The notes beneath the pieces were generated by a model. That model ran no database searches and was not told the DNA's origin. It saw only the letters and a program-made list of their open reading frames with translations. This document shows, piece after piece, positions 43,364 to 53,730 of a stretch of 64,000 nucleotides of DNA. The DNA is from an uncultured Prevotellaceae bacterium (lineage in GTDB: Bacteria; Bacteroidota; Bacteroidia; Bacteroidales; Bacteroidaceae). Both the position numbers and the translations under genes were made by a program. The stretch is taken from assembly GCA_900317305.1 (NCBI GenBank), contig ONGG01000001.1, positions 186,001 to 250,000 of the forward strand, in the 5' to 3' direction. Every line of letters begins with the position of its first letter. The first letter of the stretch is position 1.

Positions 43364-46309
43364 ATGCAAAGATTCAAAATTCTTATTTCTGCCTTTCTAT
43401 GTACATGCGCATTGGGCCTCAGTGCCGCTGAGATAGTGAAAAACGGCAATTGCGTGACCGTCTCACCAGAGTCGCCAAAAGCCGATGGCGCCAAGGTAGT
43501 ATGCCTGCAAGTGGTCAACGACAACATCATCCGCGTGAGGGCCACAAGCGAGAACGCCTTGCCCGAGAAGAACAGTCTCATCATTGTGCCTCAAAAGGGC
43601 AAACCGCAGTTCTCCGTCGATGAGGACGCCCAGAAGGTGTATGTGAAGGCGAAGAATGTGCAGGCCGTTGTCGACAAGAAGAGCGGCGATGTCACTTTCC
43701 TTGATGCCAATGGCAAGCAGTTGCTCAAGGAGGCGAAAAATGGCAAGACCTTCAAGCCTTTCCGTGTGCCGGAGCGTGAGTTGGGCGTCTGCCAGCGAAC
43801 ACTCTCTGAGCAGGAACTCAACGGGCTCACCTGGCACCTGCTCTTCGAACCGCAGTCTGACTTGAAAGCCGTCTATGGACTCGGACAACACCAAGCCGAG
43901 GAATTCAACATGCTCGACAAGAACGAGGAACTCTATCAATATAACACCAAGGTGAGCGTGCCCTTCGTGATGAGCAACCTGAACTATGGCTTGCTCTGGG
44001 ACAGCTACAGCCTCTGCCGTTGGGGAAATCCGCAGGACTATCTGCAACTGAACAGGGCCTTCAAACTCTACGACAAGAATGGCAAGCCTGGCCAACTTAC
44101 CGGAACCTATGTGGATAAGGACGGCAAGAAAATAGTGAGGGGCGAAGACTCCATCTATTTTGAATACGACTGTCCGTCGACGTCCAAGATTGGAAATGCC
44201 ACCGACGATGGCGGCATCAAGAACCTGCCTAAGAATTTCAATTTCGACGGGGCTACAGTGGTCTACGACGGATTCATCGAGGCACCGGCCACCGACCTGT
44301 ATCATTTCATTCTCTACTATGCTGGATACATGAGGGTGTATATCGGTGGCAAGGAAGTGGTTGCCGAGCGTTGGCGCACAGCCTGGAACCCCAATTCCTG
44401 GAAATTTGCCACCCAACTGCAGAAAGGGGTGAAGACTCAACTGCGCATTGAGTGGAAACCTGATGGTGGCGTGAGCTATTGTGGTCTGCGTGTGGCTCCT
44501 CCCTATGAGGGCAACAAGAATAAAAACATCAGCATTTGGAGTGAGATGAGCCGCGACATGGACTACTACTTCATTGCCGGCAACAACATGGATGAGGTGA
44601 TCAGCGGCTACCGCACACTCACCGGCAAAGCATCGCTCTATCCCAAATGGGTGCTCGGATTCTGGCAAAGCCGCGAGCGCTACAAGAGCAGTGGCGACAT
44701 CGAGGACAATCTGGCCGAGTTCAGGAAAAGGCATATCCCCATCGACAATATCGTGCAAGACTGGAACTACTGGCCCTTGCCCGATTGGGGTAGCCATGAG
44801 TTTGAGACCTCTCGCTATGCCAATCCGCAGGCCATGCTCGACAGCGTGCACCAAATGCATGGACGCTTCATGATCTCGGTATGGCCCAAGTTCTATGATA
44901 CGGTAAAAAATTACAAGGAACTCGAAAGCAAGGGCTGGATCTACAAACAGGCCATCACCGACGACATCCACGACTGGCTCGGGTATACGGGGTCGTTCTA
45001 TGATGCCTATGATGCAGGGGCACGCAAGATGTTCTGGCGTCAGATGGACGAAAACCTCTACACGAAATACAAATTCGGCATCGATGCCTGGTGGATGGAT
45101 GCCTCCGAACCCAATGTGCGCGACTGCACCCCCGTATGGTACAGGAAGGCCCTCTCGGGTCCCACGGCGCTCGGCACGTCAACCGAGTATTTCAATGCCT
45201 ATTCCATAGTCAATGCCGACGCCATCTACAACGGCCAACGTTCGGTGAATCCCAACCAGCGCGTGTTCTTGCTCACCCGCAGCGGTTTTGCAGGCGAGCA
45301 GCGTTTCTCCACTGCCACATGGTCGGGCGATATCGGCACACGCTGGGAGGACATGCGTGCACAGATGACTGCCGGACTCAACTACTCAATGAGTGGACTT
45401 CCTTTCTGGGGAATGGACCAGGGTGGTTTCTCCGTGGAAAGCCGTTACGTGAAGGCGCAGCAAGACTTCGACCAGACGGGTGTGGAGAGCGCCGACCTCA
45501 CCGAGTGGCGTGAGCTTCAGGCACGCTGGAACCAGTTTGGCTGTTTCATTCCTCTTTACCGTGCTCACGGCCAGTGGCCGCTTCGCGAGGTGTGGAACAT
45601 TGCTCCCGACAACCATCCCGCATACAAGACCATCGTATGGTACGACAAGTTGCGCTACCGCATGATGCCATATCTCTACTCCATGGCAGGATGGGTGCAC
45701 TTCAACGACTATACCATGATGCGTGGTCTGGCCATGGACTTCAATGGCGACGAGAACGTATACGACATTCCCGACCAGTGGATGTTCGGTCCGGCTTTCA
45801 TGGCCTGTCCGGTGGGATATTACAAGGAGCGTAGCCGTAGCGTCTATTTCCCCAAACAGTGTGGGTGGTACGACCTCTATACCGGCGATTTCGTGAATGG
45901 CGGACAGCGCATCATTGTCGATGCCCCATACGACAGAATCCCAGTATTCGTGCGCGAGGGCAGCATCGTGCCTTTCGGTCCAGAGATGGAATGGTGCGAC
46001 GAGAAACCCGCCGATGTCATCAATCTCTATGTCTATGAGGGTGCCGACGGATGCTTCGAACTTTACGAGGACGAAGGTACCAACTACAATTATGAGAAGG
46101 GCAAATATGCCACCATCAAGATTTCCTACGACGAGTCTACCAAGACCCTGACCTTCGGCAAGCGAAACGGTTCGTTCAAAGGTATGCTGAAGAACCGGTC
46201 GTTCAATGTCGTGGTGGTTTCGAAAGACAAACCCATGCCCCTCAATCTCGACAATCCTGCCGGACAGTTGGTCAACTACAGTGGCAAGGAGGTCAAGGTG
46301 CAACTATAA
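43364..46309 (+). CDS. GH31 alpha-xylosidase/alpha-glucosidase with PA14 insert
   Basis: A 981-residue secreted glycosidase (signal peptide about 1-21). It has the N-terminal GH31 beta-sandwich, an inserted PA14 domain at about residues 290-385 (FDGFIEAPATDLYHFILYYAGYMRVYIGG-type), and the TIM barrel with WPLPDWGSHEFE, nucleophile Asp579 in WWMDASEPN, and acid/base Asp656 in WSGDIG. PA14-bearing GH31 enzymes such as those of xyloglucan loci are alpha-xylosidases, so I favour that. The real substrate is not shown by sequence; no SusC/SusD pair is next to it. Confidence 0.9.
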   Translation: MQRFKILISAFLCTCALGLSAAEIVKNGNCVTVSPESPKADGAKVVCLQVVNDNIIRVRATSENALPEKNSLIIVPQKGKPQFSVDEDAQKVYVKAKNVQAVVDKKSGDVTFLDANGKQLLKEAKNGKTFKPFRVPERELGVCQRTLSEQELNGLTWHLLFEPQSDLKAVYGLGQHQAEEFNMLDKNEELYQYNTKVSVPFVMSNLNYGLLWDSYSLCRWGNPQDYLQLNRAFKLYDKNGKPGQLTGTYVDKDGKKIVRGEDSIYFEYDCPSTSKIGNATDDGGIKNLPKNFNFDGATVVYDGFIEAPATDLYHFILYYAGYMRVYIGGKEVVAERWRTAWNPNSWKFATQLQKGVKTQLRIEWKPDGGVSYCGLRVAPPYEGNKNKNISIWSEMSRDMDYYFIAGNNMDEVISGYRTLTGKASLYPKWVLGFWQSRERYKSSGDIEDNLAEFRKRHIPIDNIVQDWNYWPLPDWGSHEFETSRYANPQAMLDSVHQMHGRFMISVWPKFYDTVKNYKELESKGWIYKQAITDDIHDWLGYTGSFYDAYDAGARKMFWRQMDENLYTKYKFGIDAWWMDASEPNVRDCTPVWYRKALSGPTALGTSTEYFNAYSIVNADAIYNGQRSVNPNQRVFLLTRSGFAGEQRFSTATWSGDIGTRWEDMRAQMTAGLNYSMSGLPFWGMDQGGFSVESRYVKAQQDFDQTGVESADLTEWRELQARWNQFGCFIPLYRAHGQWPLREVWNIAPDNHPAYKTIVWYDKLRYRMMPYLYSMAGWVHFNDYTMMRGLAMDFNGDENVYDIPDQWMFGPAFMACPVGYYKERSRSVYFPKQCGWYDLYTGDFVNGGQRIIVDAPYDRIPVFVREGSIVPFGPEMEWCDEKPADVINLYVYEGADGCFELYEDEGTNYNYEKGKYATIKISYDESTKTLTFGKRNGSFKGMLKNRSFNVVVVSKDKPMPLNLDNPAGQLVNYSGKEVKVQL

Positions 46310-46340
46310 TTGAACGGTAACTTAACGATGAAGTGAGAAA

Positions 46341-48779
46341 ATGATGAGAAAGTCTTTATTATTTCTTATCGCCTCAGCAATATCACTTGTGGTCTCGGCA
46401 AGAGACCGCAAGTGCTTTGATGAGGGATGGCTGTTCACGTTGGGTGACTCCGCATCGATGTCTGCCATCGATTATGATGATTCATCATGGCGACGGCTCG
46501 ACCTTCCTCATGACTGGGCTATAGAAGGTGATTTCCTTCCATCACATCCCTCGGGCGCTGGTGGTGGTGCTCTTCCTGGTGGTATTGGATGGTATCGCAA
46601 GCATTTCAAAGTCGAGACATCCGACCGCTACTTCATACAATTCGACGGAGTATACATGAACTCTACCGTCTACGTGAATGGTCGGCAAGTAGGGTTCCGT
46701 CCCTACGGATACAGTTCTTTTGAATACGACATCACACCTTATATTATTAAAGGTGCTGAGAACATCATTGCTGTCAAAGTGGATAACAGCGACCAGCCCA
46801 ACTCACGGTGGTACAGCGGTTGCGGCATCTATCGCCATGTATGGCTTACCACAACACCTAGTTCGCATTTCAACCATTGGGGCGTCCACGTGGTGACTGA
46901 AGCAAATGGTACCGTGAGCGTGACGTCTGATTTTACAATTGATTACCCGCCACCATTCTGCAAAGTGCGTAACACCATTCTTGATGACAAAGGCAATGCA
47001 GTAGCCACATCCACTTCGTCACGTGCTACAGACAAGTTGAAAGTGAGGCGACCACATCTCTGGTCGATAGAAGACCCCTACGTATACACCGTGAGGACTG
47101 AGCTGATGAAGGGGAATGAGGTGATAGACTCCTATGTCACGACCACCGGTTTCCGGTCCTTCCGATTTGATGCACAAAAGGGATTCTCACTCAATGGGAA
47201 ATCGATGAAGATCAATGGCGTGTGCGAGCATCATGACCTCGGTTGCCTTGGTGCCGCCATCAACGAGGACGCTATCCATCGTAAACTTACTATCCTCAAG
47301 GAGATGGGTGTCAACGCCATTCGTTGCTCGCACAACCCACCGGCACCCGAACTGCTCAATATGTGCGACACCATGGGCTTTATCGTGATGGACGAGTCGT
47401 TCGACATGTGGCGACGCAAGAAGACACAGAACGACTATGCCCGTTTCTTTGACGAATGGCATGAGCGCGACCTCGCCGACCTGGTGAAGCGCGACCGCAA
47501 CCATCCCTCCATCCTGATGTGGAGCATTGGCAACGAGGTGCTCGAGCAGTGGTCATCGGCCGAGGCCGACACGCTGACTCTCGAGCAGGCCAACCTGATT
47601 CTCAATGCGGGCCATGACGCATCAACCTTGGCCAAGGAAGGGGAGTTGAGCGTGAACTCGCTTCTCACACGTCACCTGGCCGAGATTGTGAGAAAACTCG
47701 ATGACACTCGTCCCATCACGGCTGGGTGCAATGAGCCCGACCCAGGCAACCATCTGTTCAAGAGTGGTGCCATCGATATTATCGGTTTCAATTATCACCA
47801 CCAATGGGTGAAAGACGTGCCTCGGAATTTCCCGGGCAAGCCATTTATCTTCAGCGAGAGCGTATCGGCATTGCAGACCCGTGGTTTCTACATGATGCCC
47901 AGCGACTCTGTGTATGTGGCTCCCAAGGAGTGGTGGCTGCCTTATACCGACCCCTCTTTCAAATGCAGCGCCTACGACAATATGCACGCCTCATGGAGCA
48001 GTACACACGAGGAGACCTGGGACGTGGTGAAGCACAACGACTTCGTTGGTGGACAATTCATTTGGACAGGGTTCGACTATATCGGTGAGCCCACGCCCTA
48101 CGCCTTCCCGGCCCGAAGCAGTTATTTCGGCATCATCGACTTGGCTGGCTTCCCCAAGGATTCGTACTATATGTACCAGAGCGAGTGGACCGAAAAGCCC
48201 GTCCTCCATCTCTTTCCCCATTGGAACTGGATAGAAGGTCAGACCATCGACATGTGGTGCTACTACAACCAGGCCGACGAGGTAGAACTGTTCATTAATG
48301 GCAAGAGCCAAGGCGTGAGAAAGAAGGCCGACTCGCACCAGTATCATGTGATGTGGCGGGTGACCTTTGAGCCTGGCGAGGTGAAGGTGGTGGCACGCAA
48401 GGATGGAAAGCAGGTGCGTGAACAGGTGATACGCACCGCCGGCGCCCCCGACCATATCCGGTTGACCTCCGACCGTAATGCCATCTATGCCAATGGAAAG
48501 AGCCTCGCCTTCGTAACCGTCGAGATCGTAGACAAAGAGGGTAACGTTTGTCCGAATGCTGAGAACCAGGTGTTCTTCTCCGTAGAGGGGAATGCCACCA
48601 TCGCAGGCGTGGACAATGGCCTGCAGACATCGATGGAGCGATTCAAAGCCGACAACCGGAAAGCGTTCGCGGGCAAATGCCTGGTGGTGCTCCAAGCGAA
48701 AAAGAATCCTGGCAGCATCCGTCTGACGGCCAAGGGCGTCGACCTACGGCAGGCGACTTTGGAACTGAAAGCAGAATAA
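46341..48779 (+). CDS. GH2 family beta-glycosidase (beta-galactosidase type)
   Basis: An 812-residue exported GH2 enzyme (signal peptide about 1-21). It opens with the sugar-binding jelly roll (WLFTLGD, DLPHDWAIEGDF, GWYRKHF), then Ig-like domains, then the barrel with the GVCEHHDLGCLGAA block and acid/base Glu399 in WSIGNE, nucleophile Glu506 in FIFSES. A C-terminal DUF4982-type Ig segment (HLFPHWNWIEGQTIDMWCYYN) is typical of Bacteroidota beta-galactosidases. It lies 31 bases after GH31 and ends with a hairpin. Specificity could also be beta-glucuronide or other; galactose is the best guess. Confidence 0.9.
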   Translation: MMRKSLLFLIASAISLVVSARDRKCFDEGWLFTLGDSASMSAIDYDDSSWRRLDLPHDWAIEGDFLPSHPSGAGGGALPGGIGWYRKHFKVETSDRYFIQFDGVYMNSTVYVNGRQVGFRPYGYSSFEYDITPYIIKGAENIIAVKVDNSDQPNSRWYSGCGIYRHVWLTTTPSSHFNHWGVHVVTEANGTVSVTSDFTIDYPPPFCKVRNTILDDKGNAVATSTSSRATDKLKVRRPHLWSIEDPYVYTVRTELMKGNEVIDSYVTTTGFRSFRFDAQKGFSLNGKSMKINGVCEHHDLGCLGAAINEDAIHRKLTILKEMGVNAIRCSHNPPAPELLNMCDTMGFIVMDESFDMWRRKKTQNDYARFFDEWHERDLADLVKRDRNHPSILMWSIGNEVLEQWSSAEADTLTLEQANLILNAGHDASTLAKEGELSVNSLLTRHLAEIVRKLDDTRPITAGCNEPDPGNHLFKSGAIDIIGFNYHHQWVKDVPRNFPGKPFIFSESVSALQTRGFYMMPSDSVYVAPKEWWLPYTDPSFKCSAYDNMHASWSSTHEETWDVVKHNDFVGGQFIWTGFDYIGEPTPYAFPARSSYFGIIDLAGFPKDSYYMYQSEWTEKPVLHLFPHWNWIEGQTIDMWCYYNQADEVELFINGKSQGVRKKADSHQYHVMWRVTFEPGEVKVVARKDGKQVREQVIRTAGAPDHIRLTSDRNAIYANGKSLAFVTVEIVDKEGNVCPNAENQVFFSVEGNATIAGVDNGLQTSMERFKADNRKAFAGKCLVVLQAKKNPGSIRLTAKGVDLRQATLELKAE

Positions 48780-48782
48780 TGA

Positions 48783-48818
48783 AATAAGAGCGGGGCCGGT
48801 TTCGACCTCGCTCTTATT
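48783..48818. terminator. Terminator after GH2
   Basis: AATAAGAGCG (48783-48792) pairs with CGCTCTTATT (48809-48818), with partial pairing of the GC-rich interior. It lies four bases after the GH2 stop and faces the convergent gene, so it may serve both. Confidence 0.75.
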
Positions 48819-48860
48819 ATATTAATGGATGAAGTTTCGCATTCGCTCAACTCCATGGAA

Positions 48861-49355
48861 TCATTGTGCGGAATAAATCCGCTCGATTTCCTTGTAGGCT
48901 GCCACCCAGTCGGTGTCAAGCGAGAACTTGGTGAGGTAGCCTTCGTTGGTGATGTAGGCCAGCACATATTCCTTGTTGGGATCGTTGAAAAGCGGATTGG
49001 CAAGACTCACTTGCTTGAACGTCTCGATGACGTTCTGGCGCGCTTTCTTGTTGGAAATGGTCAGCTGGTATTCGTAGGCATTGATGAACTTGTAGAGCGC
49101 CAAGGCCTGCTCGTTGAGTGGACCTATGTCGCTTTTGGGATCACGTTTGAGAGTTTGTGTTCCAAGATATTCGAGAGCGAACTGTTTGAAACGTGCGATT
49201 TTTCTTTCCTCAAGCGATTTAGAGGTATTCTCAGAGGTTTCCCTGGCCATGCGTAATGCTTCAAGATAGGCCACTGAATCTGTGGAAACAGCTTCTTGTG
49301 CCGAGGCAAAAGCGACGGCAAAGAGCAGTGCGAACGAAATGAAAAGTCGTCTCAT
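48861..49355 (-). CDS. Secreted protein of unknown function, 164 residues
   Basis: A small exported protein (signal peptide MRRLFISFALLFAVAFASAQ). The mature part is mainly helical and polar, with no motif I recognise (for example KFINAYEYQLTISNKKARQNVI). It lies 32 bases after the ABC ATPase gene in the same direction and may be the last gene of that operon. No cysteine, no sorting tail. Function unknown. Confidence 0.7.
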   Translation of the reverse strand: MRRLFISFALLFAVAFASAQEAVSTDSVAYLEALRMARETSENTSKSLEERKIARFKQFALEYLGTQTLKRDPKSDIGPLNEQALALYKFINAYEYQLTISNKKARQNVIETFKQVSLANPLFNDPNKEYVLAYITNEGYLTKFSLDTDWVAAYKEIERIYSAQ

Positions 49356-49387
49356 AATTCTATTTGTTGATTTGGTTTCTATTCTTG

Positions 49388-50869
49388 TTAATTCTTCTTC
49401 AATTCAAGATGATGGTCGATACAGGGAGGTAATTCCTCAGCATAGTGGGTCACCATGATCAAGGTCTTGTTCTGTCGCTGACAGAATGTTTCGATGATGT
49501 CTTTTGCCAACTGTCGGTTGGCATCGTCGAGTCCGTGAAGGGGCTCGTCGAGGATGAGCAGCTCGGGGTCTTTGACGAATGCCCTGGCCAACAGCACGAG
49601 ACGTTGTTCACCGCTTGAGATACTCATGAAGTTGCGGTCGTGCAGATGGCCTATGCCAAAGAGGTCCATCCACCAACGACACTGCTCATATTCCTCTTCA
49701 GTGGGTTTCACATACAAGCCCACCGAGTCTTTCAGTCCACTGGCCACCACGCGGATGGCCGGCATGTCCTTGCGATAGGCGCGGTGCATCTCTGGCGACA
49801 CGTAGCCGATATGGCGCTTGATGTCCCAGATGGTCTCACCCGAACCACGGGGGATATCGAACAAGGTGATGTCGCTCGCATATCCTTGAGGGTTGTCGGC
49901 ACAGATGAGACTCAGCAGGGTCGACTTTCCCGAACCATTGCTTCCGCTGAGGGCCCACCGCTCTCCGTTCATCACCACCCAGTCCAGCTCGCGTAGGATG
50001 GTGCGTTCGCCGTATCGGATGGATACCTTGCGCAACCTCACCACTTCTCGGGCATGATACTCGTCTGCCTTATAGGGTAATCGGAGCAGAGCATCGCGCT
50101 TCTCGTTGGTGAGCACGCTGGCGGGCCGCGGTTTCTTCACGCGGAGATATTTGGCAACGGGCATCTTCGTCCCCACGAGCATTTGGTCTACCACTACCAC
50201 ATGGGTGATGAAGCCGGGTATGTCGTCGGTTTTCGCCAATACCAGTACCAGTTGCAGGGCCTGCTCCTTGGAAAGGGTGGTCAGCAGGTCGTCCAACTGT
50301 CCGCGTGCCACCACATCGAGTCCGATGAATGGGTTGTCCATCATCAGGATGCGTGGGTGGGAGAAGAGCGCCTTCGTCAGTTGGAACTTCCGCAGTTCGC
50401 CACTCGACAGCAGGATGATGTACTTGTCGAGCAGAGCATCCATGCCGAAGAGCTGGTAGAGATGCTCTTGGAAAGCGCGTCTTTCGGGCATGTCTTTCCC
50501 TGTGAGGAGAAACTCCTGTTCGAGCAATTCACCCACCGTCGGGGTCTCCTCGTCGATATCATGCTGGTTCCACCGCTGCTGCAGGTAGTAGGTGGAGTCG
50601 TTGTCACCACCATAGCAGTCGCGGAAGGTGATATATTTGATATTCTCGGCAGCCAGTTCCCTCTTGCTTGGCGAGAAATCATAGACAGGGTCCTGCCCCA
50701 GCAAAGGGTGTCGGCCCACAAGCATTTCCACCAGCATGGTCTTGCCGCAGCCGTTGGCTCCGACGATGGCGATGTGCTCATCCGAGAGCGCCTCGAAGTC
50801 AACGGGAGCCGCCATACGCCATTTGGGCATACGGGGCACGCCAGCCTTTATTTTGATGGTTGCTTGCAT
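49388..50869 (-). CDS. Duplicated ABC ATPase without membrane domain (ModF/PhrA-like)
   Basis: A 493-residue soluble protein with two ABC nucleotide-binding domains. NBD1: Walker [12 protein letters not shown], signature SSGELRK, Walker B LMMDNPF, where the usual catalytic Glu after the Asp is Asn. NBD2: Walker [10 protein letters not shown], signature SSGEQR, Walker B LILDEP, intact. This resembles ModF/PhrA-type ATPases rather than a transporter subunit. The start is set at [15 protein letters not shown]; a longer frame would overlap ruvC by more than 100 bases. It overlaps ruvC by 22 bases. Confidence 0.85.
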   Translation of the reverse strand: MQATIKIKAGVPRMPKWRMAAPVDFEALSDEHIAIVGANGCGKTMLVEMLVGRHPLLGQDPVYDFSPSKRELAAENIKYITFRDCYGGDNDSTYYLQQRWNQHDIDEETPTVGELLEQEFLLTGKDMPERRAFQEHLYQLFGMDALLDKYIILLSSGELRKFQLTKALFSHPRILMMDNPFIGLDVVARGQLDDLLTTLSKEQALQLVLVLAKTDDIPGFITHVVVVDQMLVGTKMPVAKYLRVKKPRPASVLTNEKRDALLRLPYKADEYHAREVVRLRKVSIRYGERTILRELDWVVMNGERWALSGSNGSGKSTLLSLICADNPQGYASDITLFDIPRGSGETIWDIKRHIGYVSPEMHRAYRKDMPAIRVVASGLKDSVGLYVKPTEEEYEQCRWWMDLFGIGHLHDRNFMSISSGEQRLVLLARAFVKDPELLILDEPLHGLDDANRQLAKDIIETFCQRQNKTLIMVTHYAEELPPCIDHHLELKKN

Positions 50870-51417
50870 ACTCTGTCTCTGTTCTTGTTCACGAAATCCT
50901 TCCATCCACGGAAATGGGCATCCGACGAGGGCTTGCCCATCTGCAGATAGTGGCAATAAGCGGCGGCCAAGGCGTCGGTGGCATCCAGGAATCGGGGCAT
51001 GTCGTCATCGTTGATGTTGAGCAGGCGTCGGAGCATGCCTGCCACTTGTTCTTTCGATGCCGAGCCGTTGCCTGTGATGGCCATCTTGATTTTGAGTGGC
51101 GCATACTCGTGGATGGGGATGTCGCGGTGGATGGCTGCCGCAATAGCCACGCCCTGGGCCCTTCCGAGTTTCAGCATCGACTGCACGTTCTTGCCGAAGA
51201 AAGGCGCCTCGATGGCCACCTCGTCGGGCAGGAAAGCATCGATGATGCCCGTCATGCGTTCGAAGATGTGTCCCAGTTTCAGATAGGGGTCGCCCATCTT
51301 TCTCAGGTCGATGACGCCCATGGCCATCATCGACGCATGATTGCCTTCCACCTTCACCACACCATAACCCATGACGTTGGTGCCTGGGTCGATTCCGAGT
51401 ATGATTTTCTCCGTCAT
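50848..51417 (-). CDS. ruvC: Holliday junction resolvase RuvC
   Basis: A 189-residue endonuclease that cuts Holliday junctions. Catalytic acidic residues lie in [25 protein letters not shown], and [14 protein letters not shown]. Length is normal. It overlaps the MBL gene by 4 bases (ATGA). Confidence 0.95.
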   Translation of the reverse strand: MTEKIILGIDPGTNVMGYGVVKVEGNHASMMAMGVIDLRKMGDPYLKLGHIFERMTGIIDAFLPDEVAIEAPFFGKNVQSMLKLGRAQGVAIAAAIHRDIPIHEYAPLKIKMAITGNGSASKEQVAGMLRRLLNINDDDMPRFLDATDALAAAYCHYLQMGKPSSDAHFRGWKDFVNKNRDRVCKQPSK

Positions 51418-52058
51418 CGGTCGAGATAGGGATTCAGTCGCAGTTCATCTCCAATCGTGGTGACATTGCCATGGCCGGGCAACACCTGAGTCTCGTCGGG
51501 CAACTGGGCCAGCGACCTTAGGCTTTGGATGATTTGCATCATGCTGCCACCTTCCAAGTCGGTGCGGCCTATCGACAAGTGGAAAAGGGTGTCGCCCGTG
51601 AGCAGGATGTGCTCGTCCATGATATGGAAGCAGACAGACCCTCTGGAATGCCCGGGTGTATGGATCACATGAAGGGTATGGTGACCAAAGCTGATCTTGT
51701 CGCCATCGGTCAGCAATCTGCTTGGAGCGGGGAAGGGGTAGGGAGGCTTGGTGCCGATGAACAACACCGACTGCTGTGGCAACTTGTCCATCAGCGTCAG
51801 GTCGTCTTTGTGCACCTCTGGCGAGAGCCCGAAGGCATCGTAGATGGTGTTATTGCCGAAGTTATGGTCGCAATGGCCATGCGTCGACAGCAGATGCTTC
51901 GGGGTGAGGTGGTTGTCACGGATGTAATCCACGATGGCCTTGCGCTCGTTCTCAAACCAGGCTCCACAATCCACTACCACGCACTCGCCACTTTCGTCGC
52001 TCAGCACGTAGCAGTTCTCCTGCAGCATGTTGCACACAAATCGTTGTATCTTAATCAT
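51414..52058 (-). CDS. MBL-fold metallohydrolase (glyoxalase II-like)
   Basis: A 214-residue metallo-beta-lactamase-fold enzyme. The zinc motif [11 protein letters not shown] is clear, with the following [16 protein letters not shown] and PGHGNVT. This is the hydroxyacylglutathione-hydrolase-like subgroup, but Bacteroidota lack much glutathione, so the substrate may be another thioester. The start [18 protein letters not shown] is chosen because it is the family's usual N-terminus and overlaps the rsmG stop (ATGA). Confidence 0.88.
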   Translation of the reverse strand: MIKIQRFVCNMLQENCYVLSDESGECVVVDCGAWFENERKAIVDYIRDNHLTPKHLLSTHGHCDHNFGNNTIYDAFGLSPEVHKDDLTLMDKLPQQSVLFIGTKPPYPFPAPSRLLTDGDKISFGHHTLHVIHTPGHSRGSVCFHIMDEHILLTGDTLFHLSIGRTDLEGGSMMQIIQSLRSLAQLPDETQVLPGHGNVTTIGDELRLNPYLDR

Positions 52059-52675
52059 AATGGCAGATATATAAGATATTTTTCCTTGAACCACTCTTCC
52101 TCTATCCAGTCGCTGATAGGCATCACTTCAATGCTGTTGCGGAAAGGCGCGATCTCGTCACGTATGTCGCCACCCTTCAGGCAGAAGATGCCGTTGGCTA
52201 TGGCGTTCTTTTGCACGGGCGAGATATTCTTTCTCACGATGCGCACCAGGTCGGGCAGGGGCATGACGGCACGGCTCACCACGAAGTCGTATTTTCCGCG
52301 TTCCTCCTCGCCACGGATGTGTGTGGCCGATACATTGCGCAGTGCGATGGCCTTGGCCACCTCCTCCACGACGCGTATCTTCTTCCCAGTTCCATCGATA
52401 AGATGGAACTCACATTCAGGCCAAAGGATGGCGAGGGGAATCCCCGGGAAACCACCACCGGTTCCGAAGTCAAGTATTTTTGTTCCGGCCGTGGGATTAA
52501 GGCCGTAGGCGATGGCCAGGGAGTGGAGCACATGATGCTCGTATAGGTGCTGGATGTCTTTCCGCGAGATGACGTTCACCTTTTGGTTCCAGTCCTCATA
52601 GAGTGGGTACAATTCATTGAATTGTCGTATCTGGTCGGCTGTAAGACCGGTAAAATACTTCTGTATCTGGTTCAT
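52055..52675 (-). CDS. rsmG: 16S rRNA (guanine527-N7)-methyltransferase
   Basis: A 206-residue SAM-dependent methyltransferase (GidB). LYEDWNQKVNVISRKDIQHLYEHHVLHSL, the SAM loop ILDFGTGGGFPGIPLAI, and FVVSRAV are typical. Its start overlaps the upstream DUF3298 gene (ATGA) and its end overlaps the MBL gene. Confidence 0.95.
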   Translation of the reverse strand: MNQIQKYFTGLTADQIRQFNELYPLYEDWNQKVNVISRKDIQHLYEHHVLHSLAIAYGLNPTAGTKILDFGTGGGFPGIPLAILWPECEFHLIDGTGKKIRVVEEVAKAIALRNVSATHIRGEEERGKYDFVVSRAVMPLPDLVRIVRKNISPVQKNAIANGIFCLKGGDIRDEIAPFRNSIEVMPISDWIEEEWFKEKYLIYLPL

Positions 52676-53478
52676 CGCTTGAAAAGGTTTTTCAGGTCAG
52701 AGTTCTTGACTTCCACTTCAATCTCACCTTTCGAACGGTCGGCTATCTCGCCCATGACGTAAACGAAGGTGATGGTGTTATCCTTGAGGATGAAATTCTG
52801 GGTGGGGTAGGGCTCGCTGTTGACAAAGAAACCCGCCTGACGCAATTCATCCAGCGATTTCATAGCAGCCTGTTTCTGCAACTTCGAGACAATGGCGTCG
52901 GTGATGCTTCGCTCCGCACCATGTACGAAGATGTCTTCCAATCTGAGAATGCGCTTAGTGGCCAGGTCAAGGTTCAGGCATACCGTGTAGTCAGTGGTGA
53001 TGGCTCCCTGACAATTGGAGATTTTGGCCAGGTAGTTCAAGGTGCTGTCCTTGCCTTCCTCCATACTCGTCTTCACTTTGAAACTGATAGATGCTGCTTC
53101 GGCATTCGCCTCGTCAGTGAAAATGCCAGTGTAGAACTCGCGGTAGTCATCGATATAGCGTCGCACGAAAGAGTCGACGGCTTCTCTTGGCGAGAAATGC
53201 CTGTCGCTGAGCGACAAGTAGTCGGGCGAGAGGATATCGGCATGGAGCAGGCTGTCGTTGAGCGGGGCATATTCCTTGTTGGCAAAGGTAAGGAGCTGAA
53301 GCGACACCGAGCAATGGGCCTGCAGGGCAGAGTCGCTCAGGATAGCGGTGGTATCGGTGGTCAGTGTGTCGAGCACCACGCCCATCTCCTTCATCGTGGG
53401 GTGGTGTTTGCAGCCAATCATTGTCAGGATGACAAAGATGGGCAAGATACCAATAGTTCTTGTTCTATTCCTACACAT
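52672..53478 (-). CDS. DUF3298/RsiV-like lipoprotein
   Basis: A 268-residue envelope protein with a lipoprotein leader (Cys23 in LTMIGC). Its middle (SPREAVDSFVRRYIDDYREFY) and C-terminal half (LNLDLATKRILRLEDIF, TQNFILKDNTITFVYVMGEIA) match the DUF4163-DUF3298 layout seen in RsiV and PdaC-like proteins, which bind lysozyme or act in peptidoglycan sensing in other phyla. The role here is not known. It heads an overlapping operon with rsmG, the MBL enzyme and ruvC. Confidence 0.82.
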   Translation of the reverse strand: MCRNRTRTIGILPIFVILTMIGCKHHPTMKEMGVVLDTLTTDTTAILSDSALQAHCSVSLQLLTFANKEYAPLNDSLLHADILSPDYLSLSDRHFSPREAVDSFVRRYIDDYREFYTGIFTDEANAEAASISFKVKTSMEEGKDSTLNYLAKISNCQGAITTDYTVCLNLDLATKRILRLEDIFVHGAERSITDAIVSKLQKQAAMKSLDELRQAGFFVNSEPYPTQNFILKDNTITFVYVMGEIADRSKGEIEVEVKNSDLKNLFKR

Positions 53479-53534
53479 TTCCTAATTTACCTATTGCTTG
53501 CCTGTCCTTAAACAGAACAGGCCATAATCGTTTG

Positions 53535-53565
53535 CAAAATTAAGCAAAACGCAGTTGAATACAAA
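53535..53565 (-). promoter_or_regulatory. Promoter of the DUF3298-rsmG-MBL-ruvC operon
   Basis: On the minus strand TTTG (53562-53565), a 19-base spacer, then TAATTTTG (53535-53542): a complete Bacteroidota promoter 56 bases before the start at 53478. Confidence 0.8.
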
Positions 53566-53673
53566 ATAAAACACATCTTTTTAACAATAGTTCGGTAAAT
53601 TAATGCTTTAACTCTATTTTTGTTAGTTGAGAGGAGTTCAGAAGTTGCAGAAGTTGAGCGAAGAGGTCGAAAA

Positions 53674-53703
53674 AACCTGGCTTTCCCAAAGGTAAGCCAG
53701 GTT
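53674..53703 (-). terminator. Terminator of the large beta-helix gene and the 60-residue gene
   Basis: A perfect 10-bp stem, AACCTGGCTT (53674-53683) with AAGCCAGGTT (53694-53703), and a 10-base loop. Reading the minus strand it is followed by a run of six Ts, so it is a standard intrinsic terminator for the minus-strand genes. Confidence 0.88.
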
Positions 53704-53730
53704 AAGAATTGTCAATTCAGAATCAAGAGG

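Noticed and set aside
43463..44971. 502-codon open frame on the minus strand opposite GH31
   Set aside because: The GH31 reading has all catalytic residues and a signal peptide; the reverse frame has neither start signals nor motifs.
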